A stretch of DNA of 64,000 nucleotides from Burkholderiales bacterium (GCA_026399895.1 JAPLQC010000020.1:1-64000), one strand, 5' to 3'. Positions 19,155 to 28,307 are shown, counted from the first letter of the stretch. Notes: generated by a model not told the origin, from the sequence alone. Program-made: numbers and translations.

Positions 19155-20459
19155 ATGAGCACCACCCCGGTTTACCTGCAAGGCCGAACGGCAACCCGCG
19201 TGGTGCTGGTATTCGGGTTAGCTTATTTTTTGTCGTATGCGATGCGCGCCATCAACGCCGTCATCGCCCCTGCGCTCAGCGCCGACTTGCACTTAACCAA
19301 TGCCGATCTTGGCCTGCTCTCTGCAGCCTACTTCATGGGCTTTGGTCTGATGCAGCTACCCATCGGTGTCTGGCTTGACCGTCACGGCCCTCGCCGCACT
19401 GAGTCGGCGCTACTACTGTTTGGCGCCTTGGGCGCAGCGATCTTTGCCTCCAGCGACACGCTTTCGGGCGTGTGGGTTGGGCGCGCCTTGATTGGGGTGG
19501 GCGTATCAGCATGCCTGATGGCTGCGTTTAAAGCGTTTCGTGTTTGGTACCCACCAGAGCGCCAAAGCCAACTCGGCAGCTATATGCTGGTGATTGGTAC
19601 CGCGGGTGCGCTATCGGCGACGGTGCCTGTCGCCTTACTGCTGCCCGTGGTGGGCTGGCGTACTATTTTTTCCGGTGTCGCGGTGGCGCTGCTTTTGGCT
19701 GCGTGGGTGCTGTTTAGTCGCTTACGCGATGTCGAACAATCGATGCCTATGCACGACCTCGCACGCGCGCCGAGCGGCAACGCGGCTTCGCCGTCTTCAG
19801 CTAATGAAGCGCCGGGTTATGGCGCTATTTTTGCGGATCCTTACTTTCGCAGAATGGCCTTGCTGGGCGCAGTGCATCAAGGCGGTTTCATGGCACTGCA
19901 ATCGCTCTGGGCTGGGCCTTGGATGATGACGGTGCTAGGTATGTCGGTGGAGCAAACTTCGCATGTATTGTTCTTGTTTAATCTAGCGCTGCTGATTGCT
20001 TATCTTGGGCTTTCCTGGTGGGCGCCACGCTATGTGGCCTACGGTCAGCGCACTGGCTTGCCTGTGCTGCGGGTGGTTGCAGTGGGTTTGTCGATATCGG
20101 TGCTGGTGCAAGGGCTGATGGTGCTACTGCCTTACGAGAGCAGTTGGTGGCTATGGATGATTTTTGCCGTCGTCATTACCGTCACCACGCTCGGCCAAAC
20201 CCACGTCAGTCTGGCATTTCCAACCGCATTGGTCGGACGCGCCAACAGCGCGTTTAATCTGACATTGTTTGTCGGCGCATTCTCAGTGCAGTGGGGAATC
20301 GGCTTGCTGGTGGATCTGTTTGTTTCGTATGGTTGGCAAAGCGCCGCCGCCATGCGCATGGCGGTCGCGTGCTATCTCTTCGTACAAGTATTTGCGCTGT
20401 GGCGCTTCATGCGTCAGTGGTCAATTGAAGCGCCTGCCATCGCGTTGCAAAAGGGCTAA
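19155..20459 (+). CDS. MFS transporter
   Basis: This is a 434-residue inner-membrane protein with 12 predicted helices. The first half has the motif-A equivalent GVWLDRHGPRRTES between helices 2 and 3, and LSAAYFMGFGLMQLPIG in helix 2. The central cytoplasmic loop (about residues 195-225) is polar. Substrate cannot be assigned from sequence. It follows comM after 44 bp. GC content and coding look like the neighbours. Confidence 0.85.
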   Translation: MSTTPVYLQGRTATRVVLVFGLAYFLSYAMRAINAVIAPALSADLHLTNADLGLLSAAYFMGFGLMQLPIGVWLDRHGPRRTESALLLFGALGAAIFASSDTLSGVWVGRALIGVGVSACLMAAFKAFRVWYPPERQSQLGSYMLVIGTAGALSATVPVALLLPVVGWRTIFSGVAVALLLAAWVLFSRLRDVEQSMPMHDLARAPSGNAASPSSANEAPGYGAIFADPYFRRMALLGAVHQGGFMALQSLWAGPWMMTVLGMSVEQTSHVLFLFNLALLIAYLGLSWWAPRYVAYGQRTGLPVLRVVAVGLSISVLVQGLMVLLPYESSWWLWMIFAVVITVTTLGQTHVSLAFPTALVGRANSAFNLTLFVGAFSVQWGIGLLVDLFVSYGWQSAAAMRMAVACYLFVQVFALWRFMRQWSIEAPAIALQKG

Positions 20460-20550
20460 ATTTGCCTGCCCAAGGCCTATTGACCATGCTACGCTTGATA
20501 AATTGTTAACCAATGCGCTGACGAGGCGCTGATTGTCGGAGAGTTGCTTC

Positions 20551-20874
20551 ATGCTGGTCACGTTCAAATCCAAAGCCGCCGCAGACATCCTGATGTACTC
20601 GGTTCACGCCAAGCCGATACTCGATTTGCTCGGCAAAGATATCGAGCGCGGTGTTATTACAGCGGAAGAGACCGGGCAAGCGGTTGAACGCCTCGAATCG
20701 GAAATTGCTGCGCGTAAGTTATCTGCGCCTGCGCCCGACGAGCAAGATGACAGCGACAGCGATGCCAAGAAGGGTTTGAACGAAGTAGTGAGCTTCGGGG
20801 CACGCGCCTATCCGCTGCTGGAAATGCTGCGTGCGGCGCATCGGGAACAGGCGTTTGTGATGTGGGGCGTGTAG
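20551..20874 (+). CDS. DUF1840 family protein
   Basis: This is a 107-residue cytosolic protein of unknown function from a family largely confined to betaproteobacteria. It begins MLVTFKSKAAADILMYSVHAKPILDLLGK, the recognisable family signature, has a long charged central helix and an Asp/Ser-rich linker (residues 65-77), and ends with FGARAYPLLEMLRAAH. The ATG at 20551 has GGAGAG about 11 bp upstream and is preferred over the frame start at 20533. Confidence 0.85.
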   Translation: MLVTFKSKAAADILMYSVHAKPILDLLGKDIERGVITAEETGQAVERLESEIAARKLSAPAPDEQDDSDSDAKKGLNEVVSFGARAYPLLEMLRAAHREQAFVMWGV

Positions 20875-20955
20875 TGGTGAGAGTAGTGAGGCATGTAGTC
20901 GGTCCTGTAGTCGGATATCGGTGGGCGACGATGGCGGGTGATGAAGGACTAGGCC

Positions 20956-22239
20956 TTGTCTGAATCGCTTTCCTTGGCACTGCATCATGCAGCGCATGTG
21001 CTGACCAAAGTGGAGGCGGGCCAGGCCTTGCCGGCAGCGCTGGCTGATGTGTTCAATAGGCACACGCTGAGCCCAGCGAGCCGCGGCGCCATTCAAGATA
21101 TTTCCTATCGCAGCATGCGGCGCTGGGCTTGCGCCCACGCGTTGATGAGCCTGCTGGCCAGCAAACCGCCGTCGCCAGCGCGTCTTAGCGCGCTGATCTG
21201 TTGCGCACTGGCGCTGTTATCAGATGACACACCGCCCTATACCGAGCACACACTGGTTGATCAGGCGGTCGAGGCCTGCGCGCAAGATCCTGAGCTGAGT
21301 CGTGCCAAGGGCATGGTGAACGCTGTGTTGCGGCGCTTTTTGCGCGAGCGCGATTCATTGATGCACACCGTGCTGCGCGACGATGAGGCGCGTCTGAACT
21401 ATCCGCGCTGGTGGATAGAAGCAATGCGACGTGCATGGCCGCAGCAGGCCGAGGCGGTACTAGAAGCAGGCAATCGCGAACCACCGCTCACGCTGCGGGT
21501 AAATACTCGAAAAACAAATGCCGAAGCCTACCTGGCTCAACTCGCTGCGGCGGGAGTCGTTGCGACACGGATTGGTGATTACGCGATCAGGCTAAAGCGC
21601 GCGGTGCCGGTGACGAAGATTCCGGGTTTCGCGGAGGGTCTGGTCTCGGTGCAAGACGCTGCTGCACAACTAGCAGCGCCCTTGCTGCAGGTTGAAGAGG
21701 GCATGCGGGTACTGGACGCCTGCGCTGCCCCCGGTGGCAAGACCGGTCATCTACTCGAGCTCGCCAATTGCGACGTGCTCGCACTTGACCATGATGCGCA
21801 ACGTTTAAACCGTGTCTCAGACAATCTGAAACGACTGTCACTGCACGCCAAGTTACAAGCGGGCGATGCCCGCTCAAGGGATTGGTGGGACGGTCAGCCT
21901 TACGACCGCATTCTGGCCGATCTGCCCTGTACCGCCTCGGGCATCGTGCGCCGTCATCCGGATATCCGCTGGCTACGCCGGCCCGAAGATAGCCAGCAGC
22001 TGGCCAAGCGCTCGGCCGAGATTCTCGACAACCTGTGGGGCATGCTGCGACCGGGCGGATTGCTGCTGATCGTGACTTGTTCTGTGTGGCCGGAGGAGTC
22101 CGAACTGCAAGCGCAGGCCTTCGTCCACAGGCAGAACGCCGAGCGGCTGGAGGCGCCCGGGCAGCTGCTACCGCAGGCAGACGATACTTCCGATCACGAC
22201 GGCTTGTTCTATGCGCTACTGCGAAAACCAGCGCTTTGA
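20956..22239 (+). CDS. rsmB: 16S rRNA m5C967 methyltransferase
   Basis: RsmB methylates C967 of 16S rRNA. The 427-residue protein has an N-terminal NusB-like domain (residues 1-140) and a C-terminal SAM-methyltransferase domain with VLDACAAPGGKTGHLLEL near residue 250, the ILADLPCTASG motif with the PC catalytic Cys near 320, and the second catalytic Cys in LLIVTCSVWPEE. The start is a TTG at 20956 with AAGGA upstream. It leads a cluster with DUF4390 and the NtrY-like kinase, an arrangement common in this lineage. Confidence 0.94.
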   Translation: MSESLSLALHHAAHVLTKVEAGQALPAALADVFNRHTLSPASRGAIQDISYRSMRRWACAHALMSLLASKPPSPARLSALICCALALLSDDTPPYTEHTLVDQAVEACAQDPELSRAKGMVNAVLRRFLRERDSLMHTVLRDDEARLNYPRWWIEAMRRAWPQQAEAVLEAGNREPPLTLRVNTRKTNAEAYLAQLAAAGVVATRIGDYAIRLKRAVPVTKIPGFAEGLVSVQDAAAQLAAPLLQVEEGMRVLDACAAPGGKTGHLLELANCDVLALDHDAQRLNRVSDNLKRLSLHAKLQAGDARSRDWWDGQPYDRILADLPCTASGIVRRHPDIRWLRRPEDSQQLAKRSAEILDNLWGMLRPGGLLLIVTCSVWPEESELQAQAFVHRQNAERLEAPGQLLPQADDTSDHDGLFYALLRKPAL

Positions 22240-22278
22240 TACTATCGCTCAAATTTTCCTCGGGGCATTAGCCCGTTC

Positions 22279-22854
22279 TTGAGCGTGATCCATCGATTTT
22301 TACTGCTGTTCTGGCTGCTCTGGCTGCCAGCTTGGCTACCTCTTTCCGCACATGCTGCTGAGGGCATCGAGTTTGTCGAGGCCTCGCTGGAGCCTGGCGA
22401 AGAAGGCTACCGCTTGACCTCGCGCTACTCGGTTGAGTTGCCGCGCTCGGTCGAGGACGCCTTGTCGCGCGGTGTGCCGCTGTATTTCACGCTGCAAGCC
22501 GAGATCACGCGCTACCGCTGGTACTGGTTTGACGAAGTTACGGTGAAGGCAACGCGCAAGATTCGCTTGTCTTATAACGTTCTGACCCAGCAATACCGTG
22601 CGTCGATCGACGGTAGCCTGCATCAGAATTTTTCTCGGCTCGACGACATGCTCTCGCTACTGCGACGGCCAGGGCGATGGCTGATCGCCGATCCGGGCGC
22701 GCTCGGCCGCGGTGGTAACTACACTGTGGCGATTCAACTCGCGCTCGATGTCTCCGAATTACCGAAGCCGATTCAGGTCAGTGCCATGAGCAGTGATGAG
22801 TGGCGTTTGTCCTCAGGCTGGAACAAATTCGTCTTCCACGCCGAGGCGAAATGA
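22279..22854 (+). CDS. DUF4390 exported protein
   Basis: This is a 191-residue protein of unknown function with a hydrophobic N-terminal signal (LLLFWLLWLPAWLPLSAHAAEG, cleavage about residue 27), followed by a beta-rich periplasmic domain with YFTLQAEITRYRWYWFDE near 75-92 and conserved LSYNVLTQQYR. The start is TTG (22279) or the GTG two codons later. Its stop overlaps the start of the NtrY-like kinase (ATGA), so the two are translationally coupled; a role in signal input to the kinase is possible but unproved. Confidence 0.85.
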   Translation: MSVIHRFLLLFWLLWLPAWLPLSAHAAEGIEFVEASLEPGEEGYRLTSRYSVELPRSVEDALSRGVPLYFTLQAEITRYRWYWFDEVTVKATRKIRLSYNVLTQQYRASIDGSLHQNFSRLDDMLSLLRRPGRWLIADPGALGRGGNYTVAIQLALDVSELPKPIQVSAMSSDEWRLSSGWNKFVFHAEAK

Positions 22855-25115
22855 GACGCTCGCTGCGATACTTGCTGCTGGTGTCGGCGACAACCGTCGG
22901 CGTGCTCCTGTTCCTGCTCGCGGTCGCGAGTGGCGATACACAGCTGTTTGACTCCTACTACTCGTGGGTGCTCGGCGCCAACGTAGTGGTTGGTGTCGGC
23001 TTGCTGGCCGTGGTGCTGTTTCTGCTCGCGCGTTTATACAGTCGATATCGGCGCGGGCGGTTTGGATCGCGACTGATGGCGCGCATGGTGCTGAATTTCG
23101 CCATGATGGGCATCGTGCCGGGCATCGTTATTTATCTGGTGTCGGTGCAGTTCGTGTCACGCTCGATAGAGTCATGGTTTAACGTCAAGGTCGAGAGCGC
23201 GCTGGAGTCGGGTTTGAATTTGGGTCGTGCTGCACTTGAGTCATCCCTGCGTGATCTGCAGCTAAAAGCTGCTGGTGTCTCTGAAGAGCTGGCCGACATG
23301 TCGGATAGTCTGATCGTTGCCCGGTTGCCGAAAATCATCGAACGCAATCAATTGCAAGAGGCGATCGTCGTCAGCGCTAGTGGCAAGTTAGTAGCAAGTT
23401 CCAACACAAAATTGACTCGGCTACTGCCCGAGCTTCCAACACCATCCATGCTGGCGCGCGCTCATTCCTCCGAGGGTTATGGCGTGATCGATGGCATACC
23501 GGATACAGATAGAAATGGCGCAAGCGCCGAGCAAATCCACTTGCGTGTGATCGTACCGATACGCAGTGATGGCTCTTCATTCAAATTACGCGGCGATGCT
23601 CGATACCTGCTACTGATTCAGCCCGTTCCGGAAAAGCTATTCGCGAATGCCGAGGCATTGCGAGTGGCATATAGCGAGTATCAAGAACGCTCGTTGGCCC
23701 GAACCGGGCTCAGGAAATTTTTTCTGGTGACGCTCACGTTGGTTTTGCTACTGGCTGTGTTTGCAGCCATGGTGAGTGCGTTTCTTCTTGCCAGCGATTT
23801 TGCGCAACCGTTGTTGTTATTGGCAGAGGGCACACAGGCGGTCGCCGAGGGCAACTTATCGCCGCGACCTATCGTCGCTACGCCAGATGAATTGGGCACA
23901 CTGACCCAGTCATTCAACATGATGACCATGCAACTCTCCGACGCACGTGAGGCGGTGGAGCAGAATCGGCGAGCACTGGAAGACGCGAAAGCCTATTTGG
24001 AATCTGTGCTGGCGAATATGTCGGCCGGTGTGATGGTGTTTGATGAGCAGTGGCTGCTAGTGACTTTCAACGCGTCAGCCAAACGCATCTTGCGATTAGA
24101 TCTGAAACCGCTGTTAGGCCAATCGATGTCATCGATCGTTCCGCTAGCGGCGTTTCGTGAGCCGGTGATGCGATCGTTTAGTCGGCTGAGCGCGCAAACC
24201 GCCGCCGAAGGGTCCGGCGCTGATGCGCAGCATTGGCAGCAGCAGATCGAGATTCCCCGCGAGAGCAGAGACGTGTCCGATACCAGCGACATCACCCTGC
24301 TTGCACGTGGCTCTCACTTGCCGGTAGGCACTGGCAGGGGCTACATCATTGTGTTTGATGACATCACCGATGTAATTTCAGGCCAGCGATCGATCGCATG
24401 GGCCGAGGTGGCGCGACGGCTTGCGCATGAGATCAAAAACCCGCTGACGCCGATACAGTTATCGGCCGAACGTCTGCACATGAAGCTGCAGCCGAAACTC
24501 GCTGGCGACGACGCCGCCCTACTGGAGCGCGGCACCAACACCATCGTGAATCAGGTCGTGGCCATGCAGCAGATGGTCGATAACTTCCGCGACTACGCCA
24601 AAACCCCGCCTCCCTTGCTACAGCCGCTCGATCTGAATGGTTTAATTTCGGAAATACTTGAGCTGTACTCGGGAATGGCAATTTCGGACGCGATACACAC
24701 AACATTGCAGCCAAACCTACCGATCATCCTCGGCGATGCAACTCAAATGCGACAGGTGGTACACAACCTCTTGCAAAACGCACAAGACGCGGTTGCAGAT
24801 ATCCGACGTTTTGAACGCAGCCCTGAGATTCGGATTGTGACCGAAGCCTTTGACTACGCAGACGCCGATGGTCAGCATCGAACTGCAGTTCGTCTTACGG
24901 TCTCGGACAATGGCCCAGGCTTCGATCCCGCGCTCATCAAGCGTGCCTTCGAACCCTATGTCACCTCTAAACCGAAGGGGACTGGGCTCGGTTTGCCGGT
25001 AGTGAAGAAAATCATCGAGGAACACGGTGGACGTATCGAGGCGCAGAACCGGAAAGATGGCCCTGGCGCCAAGGTACTGATTTTATTAATGAAACTCGCA
25101 AAATATTCAGTTTGA
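22851..25115 (+). CDS. ntrY: NtrY-like membrane sensor histidine kinase
   Basis: This is a 754-residue sensor kinase. It has three N-terminal membrane segments (about residues 5-110), a periplasmic region, a further membrane segment near 290-310, a HAMP domain (DFAQPLLLLAEGTQAVAEGNL), a PAS domain near 375-480, the dimerisation/phosphorylation box HEIKNPLTPIQLSAERL with its His, and an ATPase domain with DNGPGFDP and GTGLGLPVVKKIIEEHGG. This layout is that of NtrY. The start at 22851 overlaps the DUF4390 stop. Its partner regulator follows after 68 bp. Confidence 0.92.
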   Translation: MRRSLRYLLLVSATTVGVLLFLLAVASGDTQLFDSYYSWVLGANVVVGVGLLAVVLFLLARLYSRYRRGRFGSRLMARMVLNFAMMGIVPGIVIYLVSVQFVSRSIESWFNVKVESALESGLNLGRAALESSLRDLQLKAAGVSEELADMSDSLIVARLPKIIERNQLQEAIVVSASGKLVASSNTKLTRLLPELPTPSMLARAHSSEGYGVIDGIPDTDRNGASAEQIHLRVIVPIRSDGSSFKLRGDARYLLLIQPVPEKLFANAEALRVAYSEYQERSLARTGLRKFFLVTLTLVLLLAVFAAMVSAFLLASDFAQPLLLLAEGTQAVAEGNLSPRPIVATPDELGTLTQSFNMMTMQLSDAREAVEQNRRALEDAKAYLESVLANMSAGVMVFDEQWLLVTFNASAKRILRLDLKPLLGQSMSSIVPLAAFREPVMRSFSRLSAQTAAEGSGADAQHWQQQIEIPRESRDVSDTSDITLLARGSHLPVGTGRGYIIVFDDITDVISGQRSIAWAEVARRLAHEIKNPLTPIQLSAERLHMKLQPKLAGDDAALLERGTNTIVNQVVAMQQMVDNFRDYAKTPPPLLQPLDLNGLISEILELYSGMAISDAIHTTLQPNLPIILGDATQMRQVVHNLLQNAQDAVADIRRFERSPEIRIVTEAFDYADADGQHRTAVRLTVSDNGPGFDPALIKRAFEPYVTSKPKGTGLGLPVVKKIIEEHGGRIEAQNRKDGPGAKVLILLMKLAKYSV

Positions 25116-25183
25116 CAACTTTAGTTGTAAAAAATACAATCCTGCGATATGGCAACGTTGTGATGAGTTAAAGAGGCGCCCCC

Positions 25184-25897
25184 ATGGCAAATATTCTGGT
25201 GGTTGACGATGAGATGGGAATCCGTGAACTGTTGTCCGAAATCCTGGGCGACGAGGGTCACGTCGTCACAACAGCCGAAGACGCGAACGCTGCCCGCGAA
25301 GTGCGCTTGGCCAGTACACCGGACTTGGTCCTTCTGGATATCTGGATGCCGGACACCGACGGCGTCACCCTGCTGAAAGAATGGCAACGCGATGGGCTGC
25401 TCACCATGCCGGTGATCATGATGTCTGGCCACGCGACGATTGATACGGCGGTTGAAGCCACCCGTATCGGCGCGATGAATTTCCTAGAGAAACCCATCTC
25501 GCTGCAAAAATTGCTGCGCACCGTACAGCAGGGCCTGACACGCGGACAAGAGCACGCGCGCGGCACGATGTTGAACGGTACGAACCGCAGCTTACTGGGT
25601 CAAGACAAGCTCTCGCTGGCGCCGCAGCTGCAACAAATCGGCAATGGCCATCTGAATGGCATGCACTCGTCCGTCTACCCCGGCGCCGAGAATGAATTCC
25701 GCGTCTCATTTGAATTGCCGTTGCGCGAGGCACGCGATGCTTTCGAGCGCGCCTACTTCGAGCACCATTTGGCACGCGAGGGCGGCAGCATGACGCGAGT
25801 GGCTGAGCGAACCGGCCTGGAACGTACCCACCTTTATCGCAAGCTCAAGCAACTCGGCGTAGATACCAGCAAGGGCCCGGCAAAGAAAGCCGGATGA
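25184..25897 (+). CDS. NtrX-like response regulator without AAA+ domain
   Basis: This is a 237-residue regulator with a receiver domain at 1-120 (acidic D8, D9, phospho-acceptor D52 in LVLLDIWMPD, Lys in FLEKPI) and a Fis-type helix-turn-helix at about 200-232 (MTRVAERTGLERTHLYRKLKQLG). The roughly 230-residue AAA+ sigma-54 activation domain of classical NtrX is absent; a polar linker (about 125-170) takes its place. The same short form occurs in other betaproteobacteria as I recall. It therefore cannot open sigma-54 promoters itself. It is the likely phosphorylation partner of the NtrY-like kinase upstream. Confidence 0.9.
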   Translation: MANILVVDDEMGIRELLSEILGDEGHVVTTAEDANAAREVRLASTPDLVLLDIWMPDTDGVTLLKEWQRDGLLTMPVIMMSGHATIDTAVEATRIGAMNFLEKPISLQKLLRTVQQGLTRGQEHARGTMLNGTNRSLLGQDKLSLAPQLQQIGNGHLNGMHSSVYPGAENEFRVSFELPLREARDAFERAYFEHHLAREGGSMTRVAERTGLERTHLYRKLKQLGVDTSKGPAKKAG

Positions 25898-26256
25898 CCG
25901 AACTCTCACTGGTACTGGGCGGCAGCGCCGACGATAGGGAACGCGCCATTGCTGCAGACCTCCCTCCGGGCTTGGCCTGCGCAGCCATCATCGAAGGACT
26001 GCCGAGCGGTGCCGCACCACTGAATGACATACCGCCCGAAGTGTCGTTAGAGGTAATTCGCGTTGCGCCCGGTTGCCCTTGTTGCACAGGCAATCTCACG
26101 ATGCGAGTCACGCTGAACCGCGTACTTCGGCGATCGCCCGCAAGGCTCTACCTCAGCTTGTCGGACGCCACGCACCGAGAGCAGGTTTTGATGTTCCTGC
26201 AAACACCGCAATATCTGGATCTGCTGGCGATCGGCCCGGATCTGCAGTGCGCTTAA
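25894..26256 (+). CDS. small G3E-GTPase-like protein lacking the P-loop
   Basis: This is a 120-residue protein whose start overlaps the preceding stop (ATGA). The middle has GCPCCTGNLTMRVTLNRVLR, which resembles the CxCC metal motif and following helix of CobW/UreG-type G3E GTPases, followed by a strand (ARLYLSLSD) and PQYLDLLAIGP. The N-terminus LVLGGSADDRERAIAADL sits where the Walker A would be but lacks GxxGxGKT. It looks like a shortened, probably non-GTPase relative that keeps a metal-binding site. Coupling to the two-component genes suggests shared expression; function is unknown. Confidence 0.7.
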   Translation: MTELSLVLGGSADDRERAIAADLPPGLACAAIIEGLPSGAAPLNDIPPEVSLEVIRVAPGCPCCTGNLTMRVTLNRVLRRSPARLYLSLSDATHREQVLMFLQTPQYLDLLAIGPDLQCA

Positions 26257-26393
26257 TGGAGCTCGCAATGGAAAATGCTGCACCAGACCGCGCGCCACCA
26301 GCAAAGATCGGGCGCACCTATTGAAATCTCGCGACTAACCTCCACCCTAGACAGTGTGATTACGATGTCTCGCCCACCTGAGGAGTAAACCGC

Positions 26394-26651
26394 ATGAATC
26401 TGATCTATAACAGCGAGCAGTACTCGGTTGTTGAGTTTCGAGCTGAGGCGGGCATGGAGGCCATGCGCTTCGGTGGATATGAAATCCTCGACAAACCGGC
26501 GCGCCGCGAGATTTTCCTTGCGGGTGAGTTGGCTGAAAACTTTCGACAGCATGTGCGAGAGTTAAGCGCTCGGCAACCGACAGAAGAAGAGATTGATGAA
26601 TTCCTCGATAGCTACAGCCCACTCATGGCGCAGCCGGTGATTGTTCAGTAA
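26394..26651 (+). CDS. DUF3567 family protein
   Basis: This is an 85-residue cytosolic protein of a betaproteobacterial family of unknown function. It begins MNLIYNSEQYSVVEFRAE, has GGYEILDKPARREIFLAGELAENFR in the middle and an acidic helix EEEIDEFLDSYSPLM, all typical of the family. A GAGGAG sequence precedes the ATG by about 8 bp. It is followed by a strong hairpin at 26698. It was recognised by overall sequence. Confidence 0.85.
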   Translation: MNLIYNSEQYSVVEFRAEAGMEAMRFGGYEILDKPARREIFLAGELAENFRQHVRELSARQPTEEEIDEFLDSYSPLMAQPVIVQ

Positions 26652-26697
26652 GCTAGCGCTGGCTGAATCTTTTTTCCCTTTGTTGTTGTACCCATTC

Positions 26698-26727
26698 ATG
26701 CCCGCTTCAGCGGGCATGTTTGTTTCT
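26698..26727 (+). terminator. terminator after the DUF3567 gene
   Basis: ATGCCCGC and GCGGGCAT form a perfect 8-bp stem with loop TTCA, followed by GTTTGTTTCT. It lies about 47 bp beyond the DUF3567 stop and just before the TrmB-like gene, whose TTG/ATG start choice it influences. Confidence 0.7.
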
Positions 26728-26728
26728 G

Positions 26729-27409
26729 ATGAAGACACCATCGCGCGCCGTTACCAGTAATCAGACCGGACTACACCCTCGCTTAGCCGAGCTTGTCGAT
26801 CGACATGCGCGTTGCGAGTTTCTCCGACCGTTGACGCCGGCTGGTCTTGAACCCTTCGAACGAGCCATCGCCGTTTGGCGATCGCACGGCGGCTCACTGA
26901 TCATCGATGCTGGTTGTGGCGTAGGCTTATCCACGCGCAAGCTGGCGCAACAGTTTCCAGATGCTTTCGTCATCGGCATCGACCAGTCGGCGCATCGATT
27001 GCAGCGCCACACACGTTGGGAGGGAATTGAACCGTCCAACTTCATTACCGTACGCGCTGATCTGGTGGACTTCTGGCAGCGCATGGCGCTCGCTCGCATA
27101 CATCCTGTTCGGCATTACCTGCTCTACCCCAACCCGTGGCCGAAAAAAGCGCAGCTGCAGCGCCGTTGGCATGGCCATCCGATATTCCCAGCGCTCTTAC
27201 GTCTGGGCGGTCATCTCGAATGCCGCAGCAACTGGAAAACTTATATTGATGAGATGGCCTTGGCGCTCACGCAACTCACCGGACTTGAGATGCTTACCGA
27301 AGAATGGCCTGTCGACCCCGCTGAAGCGTTAACGCCATTCGAGCAAAAATACGCGGCCTCGGGCCACACCCTGTGGCGCTGTGCGATCCAACTGCCGCCA
27401 TCTGATTGA
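26729..27409 (+). CDS. TrmB-like tRNA (guanine-N7) methyltransferase family protein
   Basis: This is a 226-residue SAM-dependent methyltransferase. It has the SAM site IIDAGCGVGLSTRKLA near residue 55 and FVIGIDQSAHRLQRH near 80, then YLLYPNPWPKKAQLQRRWHGHPIF near 134-157, the TrmB substrate region. TrmB usually reads NPDPWPKKRHHKRR there, so this protein is divergent and may be a paralogue with another target. ATG 26729 was chosen over the TTG at 26720 because the latter lies within the terminator tail. Confidence 0.75.
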   Translation: MKTPSRAVTSNQTGLHPRLAELVDRHARCEFLRPLTPAGLEPFERAIAVWRSHGGSLIIDAGCGVGLSTRKLAQQFPDAFVIGIDQSAHRLQRHTRWEGIEPSNFITVRADLVDFWQRMALARIHPVRHYLLYPNPWPKKAQLQRRWHGHPIFPALLRLGGHLECRSNWKTYIDEMALALTQLTGLEMLTEEWPVDPAEALTPFEQKYAASGHTLWRCAIQLPPSD

Positions 27410-27463
27410 GTCGCGCCGGCTTGTGATACCGTCCTCGGTATCCAAGCTTAAATCGGAATTTTT

Positions 27464-28228
27464 ATGTGCCAGCTTCTCGGCATGAACTGTAATGTGCCGA
27501 CCGATATCGTGTTTAGCTTTACCGGTTTCGCGCATCGTGGCGGCCGCACTGACGAACACAAAGACGGCTGGGGCATCGCCTTCTTTGAAGGCGCCGGCGT
27601 TCGGCTATTCGTCGATCATGAGTCTGCGGTTGCCTCGCCCGTAGCCGAGCTGATCAAAAGCTACCCGATCAAATCAAAAAACGTCATTGCGCACATTCGC
27701 AAGGCGACGCAAGGACAGGTCGCGCTCGAGAATTGCCATCCCTTCATCCGCGAGCTGTGGGGTCGCTACTGGGTGTTTGCCCATAATGGCGATCTGAAAG
27801 AATTTTCACCCACGCTCGATGGCGCATTTCGCCCGGTGGGCACAACCGACAGCGAACGCGCATTTTGCTATCTGCTACAGCAGTTACGACGCCGCTTTGG
27901 CGATACACCACCACCACTGGACACGCTGCGGCAAGAAATCGATCAACTCACAAGGGAAATCGCCAGCTTTGGTGTTTTCAACATGATGCTGTCGGATGGC
28001 ACAGCGCTATTCGCACATTGCTCAACGCGGCTGCACTATATCGTTCGGCAGCATCCGTTCACCCAAGCCAAACTGTCTGACGAGGATCTCTCTGTTGATT
28101 TTTCGGAAGTCACCACACCGAAGGATCGCGTGGCTGTGATCGTCACCGAACCGCTCACCACCAACGAGACCTGGCATTCATTTGAGAGCGGAGAGTTGAA
28201 GCTCTTTATCGACGGCGCGCCATTGTGA
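27464..28228 (+). CDS. class II glutamine amidotransferase, YafJ family
   Basis: This is a 254-residue cytosolic enzyme of the Ntn-hydrolase superfamily. After removal of Met1 the nucleophile is Cys2 (MCQLLGMNCN). It shows FAHRGGRTDEHKDGWGIAFFEG near residue 23-44, AHIRKATQG near 78, NCHPFIRELWGRYWVFAHNGDL near 92-113 and the TTDSERAFCYLL region, all of the YafJ/GATase type II fold. The acceptor substrate of this family is poorly defined. It is convergent with metH. Confidence 0.88.
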   Translation: MCQLLGMNCNVPTDIVFSFTGFAHRGGRTDEHKDGWGIAFFEGAGVRLFVDHESAVASPVAELIKSYPIKSKNVIAHIRKATQGQVALENCHPFIRELWGRYWVFAHNGDLKEFSPTLDGAFRPVGTTDSERAFCYLLQQLRRRFGDTPPPLDTLRQEIDQLTREIASFGVFNMMLSDGTALFAHCSTRLHYIVRQHPFTQAKLSDEDLSVDFSEVTTPKDRVAVIVTEPLTTNETWHSFESGELKLFIDGAPL

Positions 28229-28238
28229 GATGACATAG

Positions 28239-28306
28239 GCGTGCAAGCCTGTGCACGCTCCTCAAGAGCCGCCAACAACGCTAGTTGCGTTATTGGCGGC
28301 TTTGAG
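28239..28306. terminator. two hairpins between the convergent amidotransferase gene and metH
   Basis: The first stem pairs GCGTGCA with TGCACGC (28239-28258). The second is longer and pairs CTCAAGAGCCGCCAA (28261-28275) with TTGGCGGCTTTGAG (28293-28306). They fill the gap between the two stop codons and could act as a bidirectional terminator, although no long T run follows on either strand. Confidence 0.5.
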
Positions 28307-28307
28307 A

